Shown here: positions 1 to 12,859 of the stretch, one piece after another | Layout: every line of letters begins with the position of its first letter | Position numbering within the stretch: position 1 is the stretch's first letter | Origin: Echiichthys vipera | Lineage: Eukaryota > Chordata > Actinopteri > Perciformes > Trachinidae | Reading direction: 5' to 3' | DNA: 64,000 nt | Assembly (NCBI GenBank): GCA_963691815.1 | Contig: OY829661.1 | Location: 19,364,349-19,428,348, forward strand | Position numbers and translations under genes: made by a program | Notes under the pieces: model-generated | What the model saw: only the letters and a program-made list of their open reading frames with translations | The model's database searches: none | What the model was told of the DNA's origin: nothing

Positions 1-660
1 GCGGAGATTACACCAGATATGATATGAAATAAAGTTTTAAAAAGAAAAAAAAAACAGCTCAGCGAGTCTAGTGCAGGCACTCCCGTGTCTCTAGCAGAGA
101 TTACACTGACTCCGGGAGTGAAGTGCAAGCAGCCAACATTTATGATCTATGATTTAAACTGATATTCAACACAGTACCATGCCTATAGACTGTAAAACAC
201 TGACCCTCATGGCCCGAATCCTCCCGGTGCTCCAGATTAGCATCTAGTGTACGTGCCATCGATAGCAGGCTGTATTAGAAGTCATGCTGCGGCTAATTAA
301 TTAGCATAACATAGCTAACATTAACACGTTGTGTTCCTAAACCATCTGTTTGTAGAGTTGATCGAAGAGAAAACCATCTTGTCACTTATAGTAACACCAC
401 CATACGAATGATCGCAGTCCAGGTCAAGATGACGGAGTTAGCATGCTAATGCTGACTAGCCTCCGAGGCGAAGTGAGGGCCAGTGGCTAACTGTCACTCA
501 AGAGGCAGCTCCCCTAATTATTCATAAACCTATTCATAACCTCCAATAAAATAAAAACTAGCCTGTTACAAAAATATCCACCCATAGTACTGTCATGGAG
601 ATATGACCTAAACATACAGACTAGAAATTATGCTGTGAAAATCGGCCTGTGTAACATGGG
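1..660. other. No gene recognised; probable repeat-derived flank
   Basis: I see no supported coding region here. A 119-codon minus-strand ORF at 608-967 overlaps the hAT fragment on the other strand and is best read as its shadow. The part after about 480 (TAATTATTCATAA-type AT blocks followed by a moderately GC-rich stretch) resembles non-coding flank of a dispersed element, but I found no matching second terminus. Confidence 0.4.
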
Positions 661-665
661 GGTCA

Positions 666-1388
666 ATGAGAAACTGTTCTATTGTGCAAACTACTCCTAC
701 CTGCCCCTCAGAGAACTGCAATTTTTGGCACTTCCGTACTGCATCATCCAGGAAGTCGCTGTGGTGGGGGCTTGGTGAAGACATGGTGACGGAAGGCAAC
801 AACTTTAAAATAGAGGATGCGCCGAGCGGTTTTAATTCACCTGTGTGGCAGCATTTTGGATTCCCCATATACACAAATACAACTGGTGAGATATGGACAG
901 ACAAAACCAAAGCAACATGAAAATATTGCACAAGACTGCTAACATATACCGGCAAAAAGAGCAACATGAAGCAACATATGAGCCGCGATCACAGTGAAAA
1001 GCAAAGTAACGTTACGCCACCTGCTAAGGGAAAATTGCCGGAGGGGCAAATCACCCTTACGAGAGGCGCTGCATCTCCTCTCCCCCATAACAACGCAAGA
1101 GTGCAAGAAATTACCAGGGAAATTGGTTATTTTATTGGAAAAGATATTTTCGGTCGTTGGAATTTAGGGCTTGCGGCTCTTGATGAACACACTGGAGCCA
1201 TGATTTTGTATCCCGTCATGACAGTATTTCAGTCAAGTGGTGGTGCCAAAACACTACCAGGAGGTAAGAGCTCATGTGGTTATAGTTCTCCGGAAGGATG
1301 TGCTGTGTCTATCATAACCGATGGGCAGACGTCTAGAGCCATGCAAAGTTATATCACTGGAGATTTTGTTGTTTTTATTTTGAAGTGA
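666..1388 (+). pseudogene. hAT transposase N-terminal fragment with broken BED zinc finger
   Basis: Two ORFs in the same frame (666-920 and 966-1388) read through a single TGA at 918-920. Around the stop the translation is SPVWQHFGF (from 837), then DKTKAT-stop-KYC, then TYTGKKSNMKQHMSRDH. This is the BED zinc finger layout (aromatic-rich start, CxxC, Hx4H) found at the N-terminus of ZBED1-like hAT transposases. The second Cys codon is at 927-929 and the two His codons at 975-977 and 990-992. The stop sits where the first zinc-ligand Cys is expected, so one base change from TGC or TGT would explain it. After about 1150 the similarity to a hAT body is lost. Together with the element-like terminus at 1680-1766, I infer a decayed hAT element rather than a host gene. 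Nothing suggests a functional product. Confidence 0.7.
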
Positions 1389-1679
1389 GATTTGTTTTTA
1401 AAAATCCAGTCATTCTTTTTTATAAAACACAAAAACAGTGTTTAACAGTGTTTCTGTAAAGAAAGGACCTATTTCTTGGGACAAGATTTGATATTATTTT
1501 CTTACTTAAGATATTGAATTACACCAGTTAACTTATGAGGTTGTTTCTAAAGAAAGAAGATATTTTTCATGTATTTTGTTGTTTAAGATGACCATTTAAG
1601 CCTCTCTTTTTATAAGAGGAAACAAACTGAAACAGAGTTTCTGTAAAGAAAGCACGTCTAAGACTTTTTTTCCTACGAA

Positions 1680-1766
1680 TAAAAAAACCCGGTATAAAAC
1701 CATATCATGAACAAAAAATTTTTGAACCGTATCAAATCGTGAGTTGAGTATACCGTTACATCCCTA
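1680..1766 (+). mobile_element. hAT-type element terminus (right end)
   Basis: The stretch ends in GTTACATCCCTA, the inverted form of the TAGGGATGTAAC start seen at 60091. It is preceded by AT-rich sequence containing ATCAAATCGTGAGTTGAGTA, a pattern I recognise from non-autonomous fish hAT ends. No matching left end is visible upstream, so the element is partial or its left end lies before the window. Confidence 0.5.
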
Positions 1767-1769
1767 TTT

Positions 1770-2870
1770 ACCACCATCAACGTCAATCCTCAATCTCATC
1801 TGTTAAAGTATCTACTTCTTTTTTTGTTTGTTTTAAATCACTCACTCATTTTAGCAGTATACCATGTCAAGGCAAAGAAGTCACATATGTGCCAAAAAGG
1901 CTGTGAGTTATGTTAACAGCTGACTATATATCACAGAGCTGTCATTTCCCATTTCAGCTAAGCAGCCGCCGTACATACTGTGAGGGGGTAAAGGGACAGT
2001 GCCCTTGATGTCAGATGACACTATACCTCTGTCTGTGATGTGTCATGCAATCCCAGTCAACTGTCCTGTGGATAGATTAGTAGACTTTGTCCACTAATTA
2101 AAACAGCCTATATGGAATCTGCACTGCCACATTTTTGGAGCCTTAACCTTGAAGCAAAGGTTCTCAAACTGGCATACTGCAAATTCTAAAAGCATACCAG
2201 CTGACATAACACTAAGATCTACTAAATTGATAACAAAACAGGGTGTTCTACTGCTGCAGATTTTGTACTTGGTTTCAAAACTAAAAATTGTTGCGATGTG
2301 TGTTAATGCCGGTGCACCCTAAGTGTGTTTGTGTAGGCCATGTAACATTCCAAGCACGCAGGCATGGCACTAAAGGACTTTTTTTTATGGTAAAGCATGA
2401 TGAGTAAGAGGGGGCCTCACTGACCACCTTAATATGTGCTTATTTGTGCTATTGCAATTTGCTTGGCTAAACAACTTCTTGGTCTTCTTGCGTACACCTG
2501 GACCTATGTAGAGCAGATAGGTTTTTCCCTTCCCACTCTTTTCTGATAAACTAAAAATGAACTTTTAAGTATCTACAATGTACTAGAGACAATTGGCTGT
2601 GAAACAGGTACCTGCACAACTGTAACAGCTAAGAGAAACTTAACTGCTCACAACAGAGAATGTAACAAAATGTATCACAAAGGAATATAAGATTAAAGTA
2701 CTTTTAAAGGGTCAAAAGCAAATCACCTAATAGACCATACTGATTAAGCATCTATACAGCTTGAATGTAAGAAAAACCTGGAGGGAGAAAAGAACCAAAA
2801 GGCAAAAGGAGAGTGGCAAATTCTTAAAGAGAAGTCCAGGCAATGCTGTTTTATGACAGCTCGAGACATT
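1770..2870. other. No gene recognised
   Basis: AT-rich non-coding sequence. I see no long ORF, no strong splice-site pair and no clear repeat boundary. Confidence 0.5.
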
Positions 2871-2990
2871 TTACAGTAGCTTAAAATAATACAATGTCTT
2901 TTTATTTATTTTAGAAGCTAAAGGACCCACCCACAGGGATGGGCAACGGAGGGAAGAGAGACTACTGCTGCATCCTGGAAGTAGTACAGG

Positions 2991-3567
2991 ATGATGGACG
3001 ATACGGTTAGACCTAAACATCACATTAATCCTCCGGCCCAGTGTGACTCCCCCAAGGACGCAGCAGCAGTTTTCTCCTCCACCACAACACAGGGCAAAAG
3101 ACGGGCAGATTGCGAAGAAGAGGACACACCAGTTACGAAAGCACAAGGAGCCAGACTGGCTGGTGTAGCTCCGGGAAATAGAGAGGAGAGAGGAGAAGAG
3201 GGAGAGGAGACTATTGGAGCGAGAAGAGCATGAAAGGAAGGCATTAGAGAGAGCAGAGAGGGAGGACAGACTTGCAACAGGGCCGCTGGAAAACCAACAC
3301 AGGGATGGAGAGGCATTCACAGAGTGCGGCAAGAGGCGACAGACTGACGCTTTACAGCCCCTTTTAAAAGCACATGGCAACACAGATTCACAGATGTTTG
3401 TTCAATCTTTTTCAATGACACACACATTGATAGAACCTATGAATAATAATCTAAGAAACCACACAACGATACTTTTTCAATGTTCAACACCTAACATGAA
3501 TTACAGGGATGTGGCCATGCAGTTGGGGCAAGCACGGGGCATCAGAAAGAGTGAAATGCAATTGTGA
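2991..3567 (+). pseudogene. Frameshifted highly charged (Glu/Arg) ORF, probable transposon accessory-protein remnant
   Basis: Two overlapping plus-strand ORFs, 2991-3233 and 3214-3567, lie in different frames and join in a purine-rich tract near 3180-3290. The second begins EREEHERKALERAEREDRLA, a charged heptad-like coiled coil. It resembles the C-terminal part of MYB/SANT-like proteins that accompany Harbinger-type transposons, but no MYB/SANT domain is left to confirm this. The downstream part (after about 3330) has no recognisable domain. A 170-codon antisense ORF at 2871-3383 is Ser/Leu-rich and is a shadow of the purine-rich strand. I infer a decayed element ORF. An unknown host gene fragment is the alternative. 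Confidence 0.3.
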
Positions 3568-3569
3568 TG

Positions 3570-6040
3570 ATCCTCTTAGGGATCAACAAGAGATTTAATA
3601 ATTTATCATGCACACACTGTGCTTAAAAAAGAAATAATGAATGCCTGGACTCTATGCCTGCTGAGGGTCACCTGTACACTTACCATTATATATGGGTATT
3701 CTGGCTTCTGGCTTCACGGAATGAGGAAGCTTCCTCTTCTCTTTTTGTAAGCAATTTGGTCCTGCCTGGCTCACCGAAATACCTAGAGGCATGATCATTT
3801 GTTACTTTTTTCTGATAGCAAGATAAAGGAGATCGAGATAGCAATTGGTCAATCAAGTTAAGCTGTTGCCCAGTGTTTAGGTTGAAGATCTTTCTGTATT
3901 CCACTGCAACTTTGGAGCTTGAGGGTAGTCTTTTTGCTGAGGCTTTAAAGAGATTTTTGCCTCATGATAGCTCTACAGACACTTGGGGTGCTGAAAAAGA
4001 CACTGGAGGATTGAATTTAAATTGCGTTTGCTTTTATTGCCTGGTAGCCAGGGAACAAATTTAAAATCTATGAAAAATTCTAGTAGTATGTGCTTTTAAA
4101 GAAAATATTGTGTACAGTTTATTGTGTTGTGATGGAAAATTTTGTTGTAGTACAATGGTCGGCCAATGGACAAATCTCAAAATTGACCGTGATACAATCA
4201 TGCTAACTATGCTCTTATTGTCACCAATATGAAGAATTAGGTCGGCATTTCACGTCTTGTAAATTCTTGTATTCAGGTTGAGCCCACCGATTGTGGTTTA
4301 CCAATGTCGTCTAAAGCCAGGTCCTGTCTGACACTGGTGTGGGGTGTTGAGCATGGTAGCACAATACAATGAAAATGCAAAAAGGCTCATACTACATCAA
4401 CCTTCCATTTTCCATTTCATTTAACAAAGTCATTTATTACCCCACACCATTTACTTCTTCATTATGTTGACAAAATGCCACCATTATGGATGTTAAAATT
4501 TCAGGGAAAGCAACAGGACTTTATCCAAATTAATTCCTAGTTTGAACCAGCACCACAGTTTTGATTCGTAAAATGTTGCATCCCATGCTTCATTTACTTG
4601 GTCTGTGCCTCATACTGGGTATAAATAGTAAAAGAGGGTGCTATAATACGACATGTCTGGAAACTTCATGAGCATGAAAAAGCCTTGCAATTCATGACAA
4701 TACATGTTTGTTTTGTCAGTATTTACTCTCAGTGGCACAACATTAGTATTGCCTCATAACAAGAGGTACAAAGGCTCAAGCTACAGCCCTTCAGAGCTAA
4801 CGATGCATATTGTTTACTTTGGTTTGTATCAAGCACTCATATAACCTCCCCATAGACAGGCATGGCGCTATGTTAATACTCGATAGTTCGGATGTTATTT
4901 TATGCCCTCTGCCCATAGGCTTCAGTCATCTGTGACCTGGAAAAAGAATAAATGAGCAGAATATGAATTAAATGAATGGATGTACTTGTCTTATTGATTT
5001 TCTTACACAGATCATTCAAGCCAGCCAATAATCCTAGAGGGATATATTCATCCATGGCTGATTTAACAGAGATTCGCTGTAATGAATGCTGGTTACTGGA
5101 CGAATTTGGAAAACCAGTTTAATGAAATATTGCTTCCTATGACACCATTGTCTCTCCACTAACACTGCACTTGGCTTATAAGATGTAAAGCTCAGCCAGT
5201 GCCCTGTGCTTAAGAAAAGTGCCCTCATTCTTCTTCCTCTTCTATTGTGTTTCGCAAGAACTCAGCACTGATAAATGTCTCTGTAACCTTGGAAAAAGTC
5301 ACACTGAATACATCAGCAAGTTTGGCTGTCAGCTAGGGGTTGTAGTCAAATGTGCAGCCTTTACTCTCAGCATTATAACTGTGGTTTATCACGCATGCAA
5401 GCTGTGCTCCATTCCTCAACGGCAATTGTTATGAAAGCTTAAAAGTAAAATATGGAACACATCTGTTTGGAAATGATAGTGGTTGACTTATTCTAAGAAT
5501 AGCATCAGTAAACATCATTTTCTATCAAAAACTTTGAGCTTATCACATACAATAGTACTTTTAATTATTATCTAAGAGCCGTCTAATTATATTGGACACT
5601 ATGTCATGTCATAATGAAGTTTAGTTTCTTCCAGTCCCTTTCAGCTGTGGCCCAAAAAAATCAATCCTGCGCTATTTAATTAAAGGCCAAGCTCACATTA
5701 CATCAAGTCTTTTGAACTAGACAGGGATCTTCCTGTGTGTGCAGCAAGCCCCTTTTTTGGTTGAGCATTTAAATAAGGCGAGAAATACTTTGGCATTGTT
5801 GGCATTTGTTTGGATGTGTGACCTTTTTAACATGCTTCCAATTGGAGGCCATCGTGTTTTCTCACTACAGGAAAGGTTTTGTGAAAATGCCACAGAGTGT
5901 CAGCGTATAATGGGAGAGTAATAGGGAGGTAGTTAGATATGTCTCAGAAAGACAGATAAGGTGCACATTCAAAGAGATCCTGCTGAAAGAACAAGCCAAT
6001 GGATTAAATAGTTTTCTGCACCATTCATGAAGTCAATTAG
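3570..6040. other. No gene recognised
   Basis: AT-rich intergenic or intronic sequence. Short ORFs (3686-3904 minus, 3873-4064 plus, 5034-5228 minus, 5219-5434 plus, 5739-5921 plus) have no domain, no supporting splice structure and ordinary chance length. Confidence 0.5.
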
Positions 6041-6041
6041 A

Positions 6042-6043
<2 letters not shown>

Positions 6044-6102
<59 letters not shown>
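6044..6102. repeat. (TG)n microsatellite
   Basis: About 59 bp of uninterrupted TG dinucleotides. The antisense ORF covering it is a run of Thr-His residues and is not a gene. Confidence 0.98.
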
Positions 6103-6104
<2 letters not shown>

Positions 6105-6109
6105 GCAAT

Positions 6110-8460
6110 GGTGGTTCTAATGGGTTCGGGGGGGCTGGGGGTGCCATGCAATAACAAGCCCGGACCCCCTACTGGGCTCCCTAACTGTGGCCAACATTTA
6201 TCCCCAGAGAGTGGAAATTGTAAAAAAGTGATAAATAAATGATATGCTAACAATGAGTATTATGTGATAATTGTTATATCTGTATCATTTGTCCTTTGGA
6301 GAACCAACGCTATGTGTGCGGTGCTGCTAGTAGTACTTAATATATTTGGTACCCCTGAAATTTCATGTGGCACCAGCCTGGCCACCAGTTTGAAGTGATC
6401 TTGAACCACCACTGTGTATTGGCATACATACCATCTATAACAGGAATGTATTTATCTCACTTTTTAACTTTGCTAATAATTAACTTGTGCTACAAAGTAG
6501 TTTTAAAATTAAATTGATCTAGTTTTTGACAAGAGCCCAATTCACAAATTTTTTAAAACCGTATGGCTTTACACAATAAAATTTTGGAAACCGTTTCAAA
6601 TCATTCAATCAGGACTCTCGCACCACAAGAGTCAAGTGTAAAAACTGGCAGCTTTCTTCAAATCATCATCTAGCTCAATAGCAGCATTTTGGTCAATTAA
6701 CAATCATGTTTAAACTGCTGCTTTCTCAACAGCCAACAGCAGCATTCCCTGACAGACATCAGCATGTCATTACTGTCAGTGTGGTACATTCAACATGTTG
6801 ATACCTGAGTTAAGATTTCATTCTGATACTGTCAGATTGTCAGTGGCTGAAAGAGCAAGATGTGGTAATATTCCAATCAAGTTATGTCTGTAGTCACAAC
6901 ACAGTGCAACATTGGTAGGTAGCCTCTATCATTCTCTCTCTGTGGTGCTGGTATGCTTACAGTTGCCAGTCTGTCGAATTTAACATTTTTACAGATGGAG
7001 GAAGGCAGACAAAGACAAAATAATTGTGTTGTTGCCTTACAATATGTGAAGCTGCTCAATTCAACCCCTGCACAGAATCTCAGGCACTGCCAGGGCTAAA
7101 GATGACAACTCCTGACAGATTGCTGATAAATGCGATACATTTTTAATGCACTGCAGGTGCATATGAGTGAACAGCCCGAGGCAGTATATCACAAGCTAAT
7201 ATCAGGAAACAATCATATATGCACTTAAGGGCAGTCCATGGAGAAGAAGCTGGAGGGGCCTATCAGCTACTAAATCAATTTTATCAATGCAGATATTGTG
7301 TAACAAAGTCCTTCTTTTGAAATTAAAGCAGCAACTAATCTTTTTCTTGTTGTGTAAATTAGACATGCATCATTATTACTGACCTTTCCTGCCTGTTTAG
7401 GTGAAGCCTGCATTGTGCTTTTCAGTGCTCCTGTCCACCTCCACACCTATGCTGCATGTGGGGGTGTCAAGAGCAAAGTTTGTTTTCATAGTTTATTTGT
7501 TTTAGGCTACTTTACAAAAGGATGATTATATCATTTGCATCTGCAGTTATTGCTTGCCTTTTACATTAGGTATGCAATTTGTTCTGGTGTTATTATAGTT
7601 AAGTGAGCTGTCCCTACGCCTAACCAATTGATTAAGACTCACTGTATGTACCTACATACTGTATATACTATTTGGTACATAACTAGTGTTATAAATCATG
7701 TATAATACATGTCTTTAAACTGTATTCAATTTCTTTGCTTATAATTTACGGTCAGCTCTGTTTGATGAGCAAAGCGAATTTATTCATTGGCTCTGAGGAT
7801 ACCGCAACACTTAGAGAAGCCTCTCTTGCATCATTCAATATTGTACATGTTTTATTACTTAAGAGCCAGAGAGAATCTTAAGTCAATACTCATGCACACA
7901 CAAAATATTTAAAATCAATAAAATGTTATGTATTCATTAAATTAGCACAGCTCCCCACCTTGTTTCTTATGTGCGAAGGCAGTGCTGTGCCAAAAAAAAT
8001 GATGGAAGCAGTCAGGGTGAGGAACACCGTGTCTAGCCCTCAATGTAGAGTCATCCACCTTGGCGAGGTAATTAAAACATCATAGTAAACACAACTATTA
8101 GTGTCAGATTTGCCTTACCTTGGATTTCTTTGCTGAATCTAATACGATGCTGTTGACATTTGGTCTCCTCATTTTCACTGTCCAATTACTAAAAATGTTC
8201 TTTCTGAAAGTTTACTTTAAATATGCATTCAAGTTTTGTTTCGATAAAAGAGCGAGAACCTCAGTTAGAGGAGGGAAGGAAACTGCATCGACTCTTCATA
8301 TATCAAAAGCTCTCACTAGATAGACAATATTGATCTGAGATGTGGAAAGGTAAAGCCAGTGGGAATCTCAAGGCAATCTCTCTTTTACGCATTCTCAAAC
8401 CTGCATTGCATCATTTTCCTTCTCTAATAGATGTTAGGGTGTTTGTCGAAAATGTTAAAT
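6110..8460. other. No gene recognised
   Basis: AT-rich non-coding sequence. A short minus-strand segment ending at a GTAAGG donor (plus 8115-8120) has a possible small open exon, but the acceptor is weak and I do not call it. Confidence 0.45.
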
Positions 8461-8463
8461 CAG

Positions 8464-8471
8464 TGTGTGTG

Positions 8472-8522
<51 letters not shown>
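8464..8522. repeat. (TG)n microsatellite with a T5 interruption
   Basis: TG array with one TTTTT interruption near 8472. ORFs on both strands across it are repeat artefacts (Val-Cys or Thr-His runs). Confidence 0.97.
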
Positions 8523-8524
<2 letters not shown>

Positions 8525-8639
8525 ATGTGTGCTTCCATGTGCATAACTACAAAAAAAGGTTTGTTTACAAATTTAATTGATTTCTGACCATCCGTGTTAC
8601 TTGCCTTTCCTTTGTTCAAGACATTTTGTACCGGCACAT

Positions 8640-11600
8640 CCCCCTGGTCTCACCTCTCAAGCTAGTAAGTGAAATATCAACACAGCCTGTAGGCATGATG
8701 GTCACAGCTACAAAAATACGGGTTGCAAAAAATAAGATTTAATGGCTCTTCTTTGCCCTCCTGCCAAAGACAGTGACAACCACAATGCAGCTAACTGGGG
8801 CATATTTGGGGTCTGAAATTGACAGGCAATGCCAAAAAGTGAGGTGATCCAAAATTATATTAGGAGGCCTTTGTTTACTACAAGGCCAGACAAAATGTAC
8901 AGGATTTTTTGTTGGATGTATACCCACTGAATTTCACATTAATAGGAAGCAGATGATGGACAGTTGTCATACTGTGTACCTGCAGGCAAGGGGAATGAAC
9001 TGATTGAAAAATGAATTACTGTTTCATCTAATCATAAATTATTAAACTTTCTGCTTCAAACATTTATACATTTAATACATAATGCATTTTACCCATGCAT
9101 TTCTTTCATTCTAGCATTCTAGGCTTTTATTATAATCTTTTTTACGTGGGTGCAAGCTATTATTCTCTTTTTTTCCACTTAAATCCTTCATTATCAGCAC
9201 ATTATTACATAACACTATAGATATGTTACACAGCATTTATGGTTGTCCTATGGGATCCGGGAGGCCGGGAACTCCTGGAGTTCATCTCCGGCATGCTGAG
9301 GTCCCACGCAAATGTACCAAGCAGAGTGAGGATCACCTGCTGCTTTCTAGTGCATTGCTCTTACAGTGTTCAACTATGTTGGAGCCTAATGAGTTAAATC
9401 AAAAGACATAACCTGTATGAAATTCTGTACATTTAGGGCCTCATTTATGTGAGTCATGGCAAACGGCACAAAGTCACTCACAGAGTGCTTGGTAATGATT
9501 TAGGAAGAATACATTACCATACATTACATATCAGCACACTGTGTTAGGGTAACAATCATATCAGCTCATCTTATCCCTTTATAGATGCAGTTCTCTCCTC
9601 CATGATATACTGAATTCAGCCCAGATCTTCTCCCAAAGGAAATATCATGCAGAGATCCATGTTATTAGCATTATATTTTGGTAAAATGCTTATCTGCTTT
9701 CTTGTTGGGAGCCAGAACTCTCTGAAATCTTTCCCTTATGAAGCTACAGCCAGAAGACAGTTAGCATAGCTCGGCATAAAGACTGGAAGCAGGGAGAAAC
9801 AGCTGTCCAAAGGTAAACAATCCGTCAACAGGTACCTCTAAAGCTCACTTATTAGCCACTTATATTTTGTTTGTTCAACCTGTAGAAAATAGTTTTACTG
9901 TTATGTGCTTTTATGTGATTATTTCTTGGCCAGGCCACTCCAGGGATTTCCTTTCATTATTTCAAAGTAGAAAGAGACATTGTGATGGTGATTTAACCAT
10001 GGATTTAACCAGACTGAAATGATTGCAAGAACAACAACAGGCGGGGAGAGGAATGATGAAGAAGCACATGAAGACTATATAGCAGGAGTGCGTGGGGTGC
10101 GTTGTGGCTGCATGTCTACAGGAAGTGCATGGGGCAGGTCTCCCAGCGCGCTGGTATTTTGACGCACTTTTTCACATAGGCTTCCACTCAAAGGGCCAGT
10201 AAATATTCCCACAGTAAAATCAAAATCCATACCGTCCTACCGTCTATACTGTTTATACCGTACATATTTTCTATGGTATTTTATCCCTGTTTTTATAATG
10301 ATTGATAATATACTGATTAAAATGATTGTATTTACTTTTATGTCTTTGGCTGTGAAGAACTTTGTGACTGCCGTCTGTGAAAGGTGTTATATAGGTATTA
10401 AACTACAAGGTCCTCGGAATTATGCTTATGTATTTTCATGTTTGCAACTGTATACATACCTTATACTACTCAAGTTTTCACAATGAGAGTTATAATGCTT
10501 TAGAAATTACTTTTGATAGGCCCAATTAAATGCAGGAGATGACCTAGCTGTTGAAGTTCAATAACCTGTTGTTTTTGGATTAGAATCTGGAGAAAATGAT
10601 TGGTGGGAAACAGGTGGTCCTGAGTTCAGTAGTGAGAAGAAATAACTTGTTTAAATGTTCTCGTGATTTTTCATGGACACATAGGACACAGACAGTCCAA
10701 ACTGACTACACTGTACATGTCCAATATGCCCCTAACATGTTGCCATCTCTAAACAGAGTGCCCAGAGCTCTGAATTGTGGAGGTTATATTGCAGCAGCAG
10801 TCTGGAAGAGGATGTGTACGCATTCTACCTTTAAATGGCTGTAGGGATTTAATCAACTTAAAGATAAGAACATCATACATCATGTGGAGGCCGTTGCATG
10901 TCTAATTATACATTCTATCAACATCACAGCAAACGTGTGCCATGTGGCAACTAACCAGCACAAAGGGTCATGTTTTAAGGTAGTTTAATCTTTTTTTTAA
11001 TTAAATATGTTGCTTCAAGATGCATTAATACAAATGAAAATTATCCGATCTGTGAGAGTAAGCATTAAAAGAGCTGGCTTCTATTTTTAAAAAAAGTATG
11101 TATTTCACTAACTGGAGTGCTTGATAAAATTGCAATAGAGATAAGTAAGGCACACCTCATCACTTCTGGTGGACAGGTAAAGAATGGGACGAGCCTATTG
11201 TTTGTAGCCTTTAAAGAATTAGATTACTTCAAGCCTTCACTCAAGGAATAATAGTCTGTGGTGCTCTATTCTACAAGATACAGTGACCCCTAACCATGGC
11301 TGGCATGCAGTATACTACTACAACTTGATTGACCTGTTTCAAAGGCACACATGTTTTCTCTAAATACATCATCAGAAGAAATGTAGAACAATCTCCACTG
11401 TTACTTATAAATCCATATCCAATCAGAAGCTATAGTACAACTGACAATATATTTGTTATTTTCTATATACCTACTTTTTTCTAATTTGATTTGCTGAAAG
11501 ACCACCGAGAACTTCACTGACATAAAGACTTACACCCTTGGATATCAGAAAATAACATGCTGTCACACAACTGAACCATTAAAGCATGGTCACTATTATG

Positions 11601-12160
11601 TGGACTGTGCATTAAAGCTCCTCACACTGAGTGGAAGGACATGAGACTCCATTATCTAGTTTCTCTAGCGCAGTGAGCAGATGTGATCATAGTGGCAATG
11701 TCATCTTCACTTATACTGGCACTTTACATTTAAAATAAAATGGCCCTTTGATATGTTTTGGCCATCTCAGAATCTGGAATATACCCACTGCACTACAGCG
11801 GCATCGCAGAGCATTGATTTTTCTACATTGTATCGTTATTTCAAAATGGATACAATTTGTTTTGCAACTGGTACACAAAGCAAAAAAGACGGTTTTGATG
11901 AATTTGCAAATATACTAAAATTGTCAAACAGACAAATACCTTTGAATGCCTATTCATCAGATTTACCCTGCTAGGCAAGTTAACGTCTTGCTGCGGGTCT
12001 GTCAATCATCAACATCAGAATAAACAATCCCATATGTCACTTTTGAAATAAATGGGGATGATGTTTTGAAATCCAGTGCGGAAAACAAATTTACCAATAA
12101 GTCCTCCAAAGACAAAAACACACATAGGTTGTTTGTTCCTAGCCTTTAATATGACTCTCA
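8640..12160. other. No gene recognised
   Basis: Mostly AT-rich non-coding sequence. A slightly GC-richer patch at about 9240-9350 gives a 62-codon ORF without a recognised domain. Around 10220-10290 there is a run of ATACCGT-like words resembling degenerate inverted-repeat elements, with no clear boundaries. Confidence 0.45.
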
Positions 12161-12202
12161 GGAGTGTTTCCTAAATTAGTACAGGCAGCTGCCCTGATAA
12201 AC

Positions 12203-12361
12203 ATGGCGACTGAGAGTGGAATAACATCATTAAAAAATAAATACTGCTGTCCCTATTTGGACTATTCTGGGTTTAGTCCCTACGGCAAAGGTGTGCCGGC
12301 CAACACAGATGAAGCCGTGTGCACCATTTGCCTCAATAAAGTTGCAGCTTGCCGCCTATGA
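12203..12361 (+). pseudogene. BED zinc finger fragment of a second hAT element
   Basis: The frame from the ATG at 12203 reads a short N-terminus, then YSGFSPYGKG and ANTDEAVCTICLNKVAA before a stop at 12359-12361. The aromatic-Gly segment followed by a CxxC and a KVAA-type turn is the first half of a BED finger as found in ZBED-like hAT transposases. The histidine half is missing, and the following 300 bp contain no continuation I can follow. It shares only the family fold with the 0.9-kb fragment, so it is a separate element. No product is expected. Confidence 0.55.
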
Positions 12362-12810
12362 CCTGCAGTATGAAGCTCCAGTGGGAGAGCTCTGTGCCTG
12401 ACATCAGGGGCTCCTCCTGCGGCAAGGTGCTTCACCTCGTTGCTCCACCGATCCCTACTGATGACAGTCGGCGGGGCACCAGGGTTTTTCTGCAGTGCGC
12501 ATAGTGTCAACATAAACAAGTGTCCCGTAGATGATGAGGCAGGGTATAACTGGGTCCAAAATACGTTAATTGTTATTTCTGTCTGCGGGTCTATTGATCT
12601 CCTTTGCTCCCATTTCAGTTGCTACAGACACCAAAACACCAAGAAGAATCAACGAAAGAAGTGAGCTTATTTCCAATCTATTCATAATTCTATGGACCAT
12701 GAGCATTAAAACCTGGCAATAATTGTGTTAGTATGCTACTAAACACACAGCTTTGTAGTGTAGACAATGTCATACATGTCAGACTTCTATGACCAGCAGC
12801 TTTGAAATGT

Positions 12811-12855
12811 CAGGATGGTATGAAGGTATTCAAAAATAGATACCGCCCAAGCCTA
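12811..12855. repeat. Short copy of a GATACC-CAAGCCT inverted-repeat element
   Basis: Carries AATAGATACCGCCCAAGCCT, nearly the same as the right end of the element at 53222-53342. A GGTATGAAGGTATT segment stands in for the left part. It looks like a shortened or internally deleted copy. Confidence 0.4.
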
Positions 12856-12859
12856 GTAT

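Noticed and set aside
8120..8175. Minus-strand exon-like stretch ending at GTAAGG
   Set aside because: The acceptor side is weak and the peptide is not recognisable.
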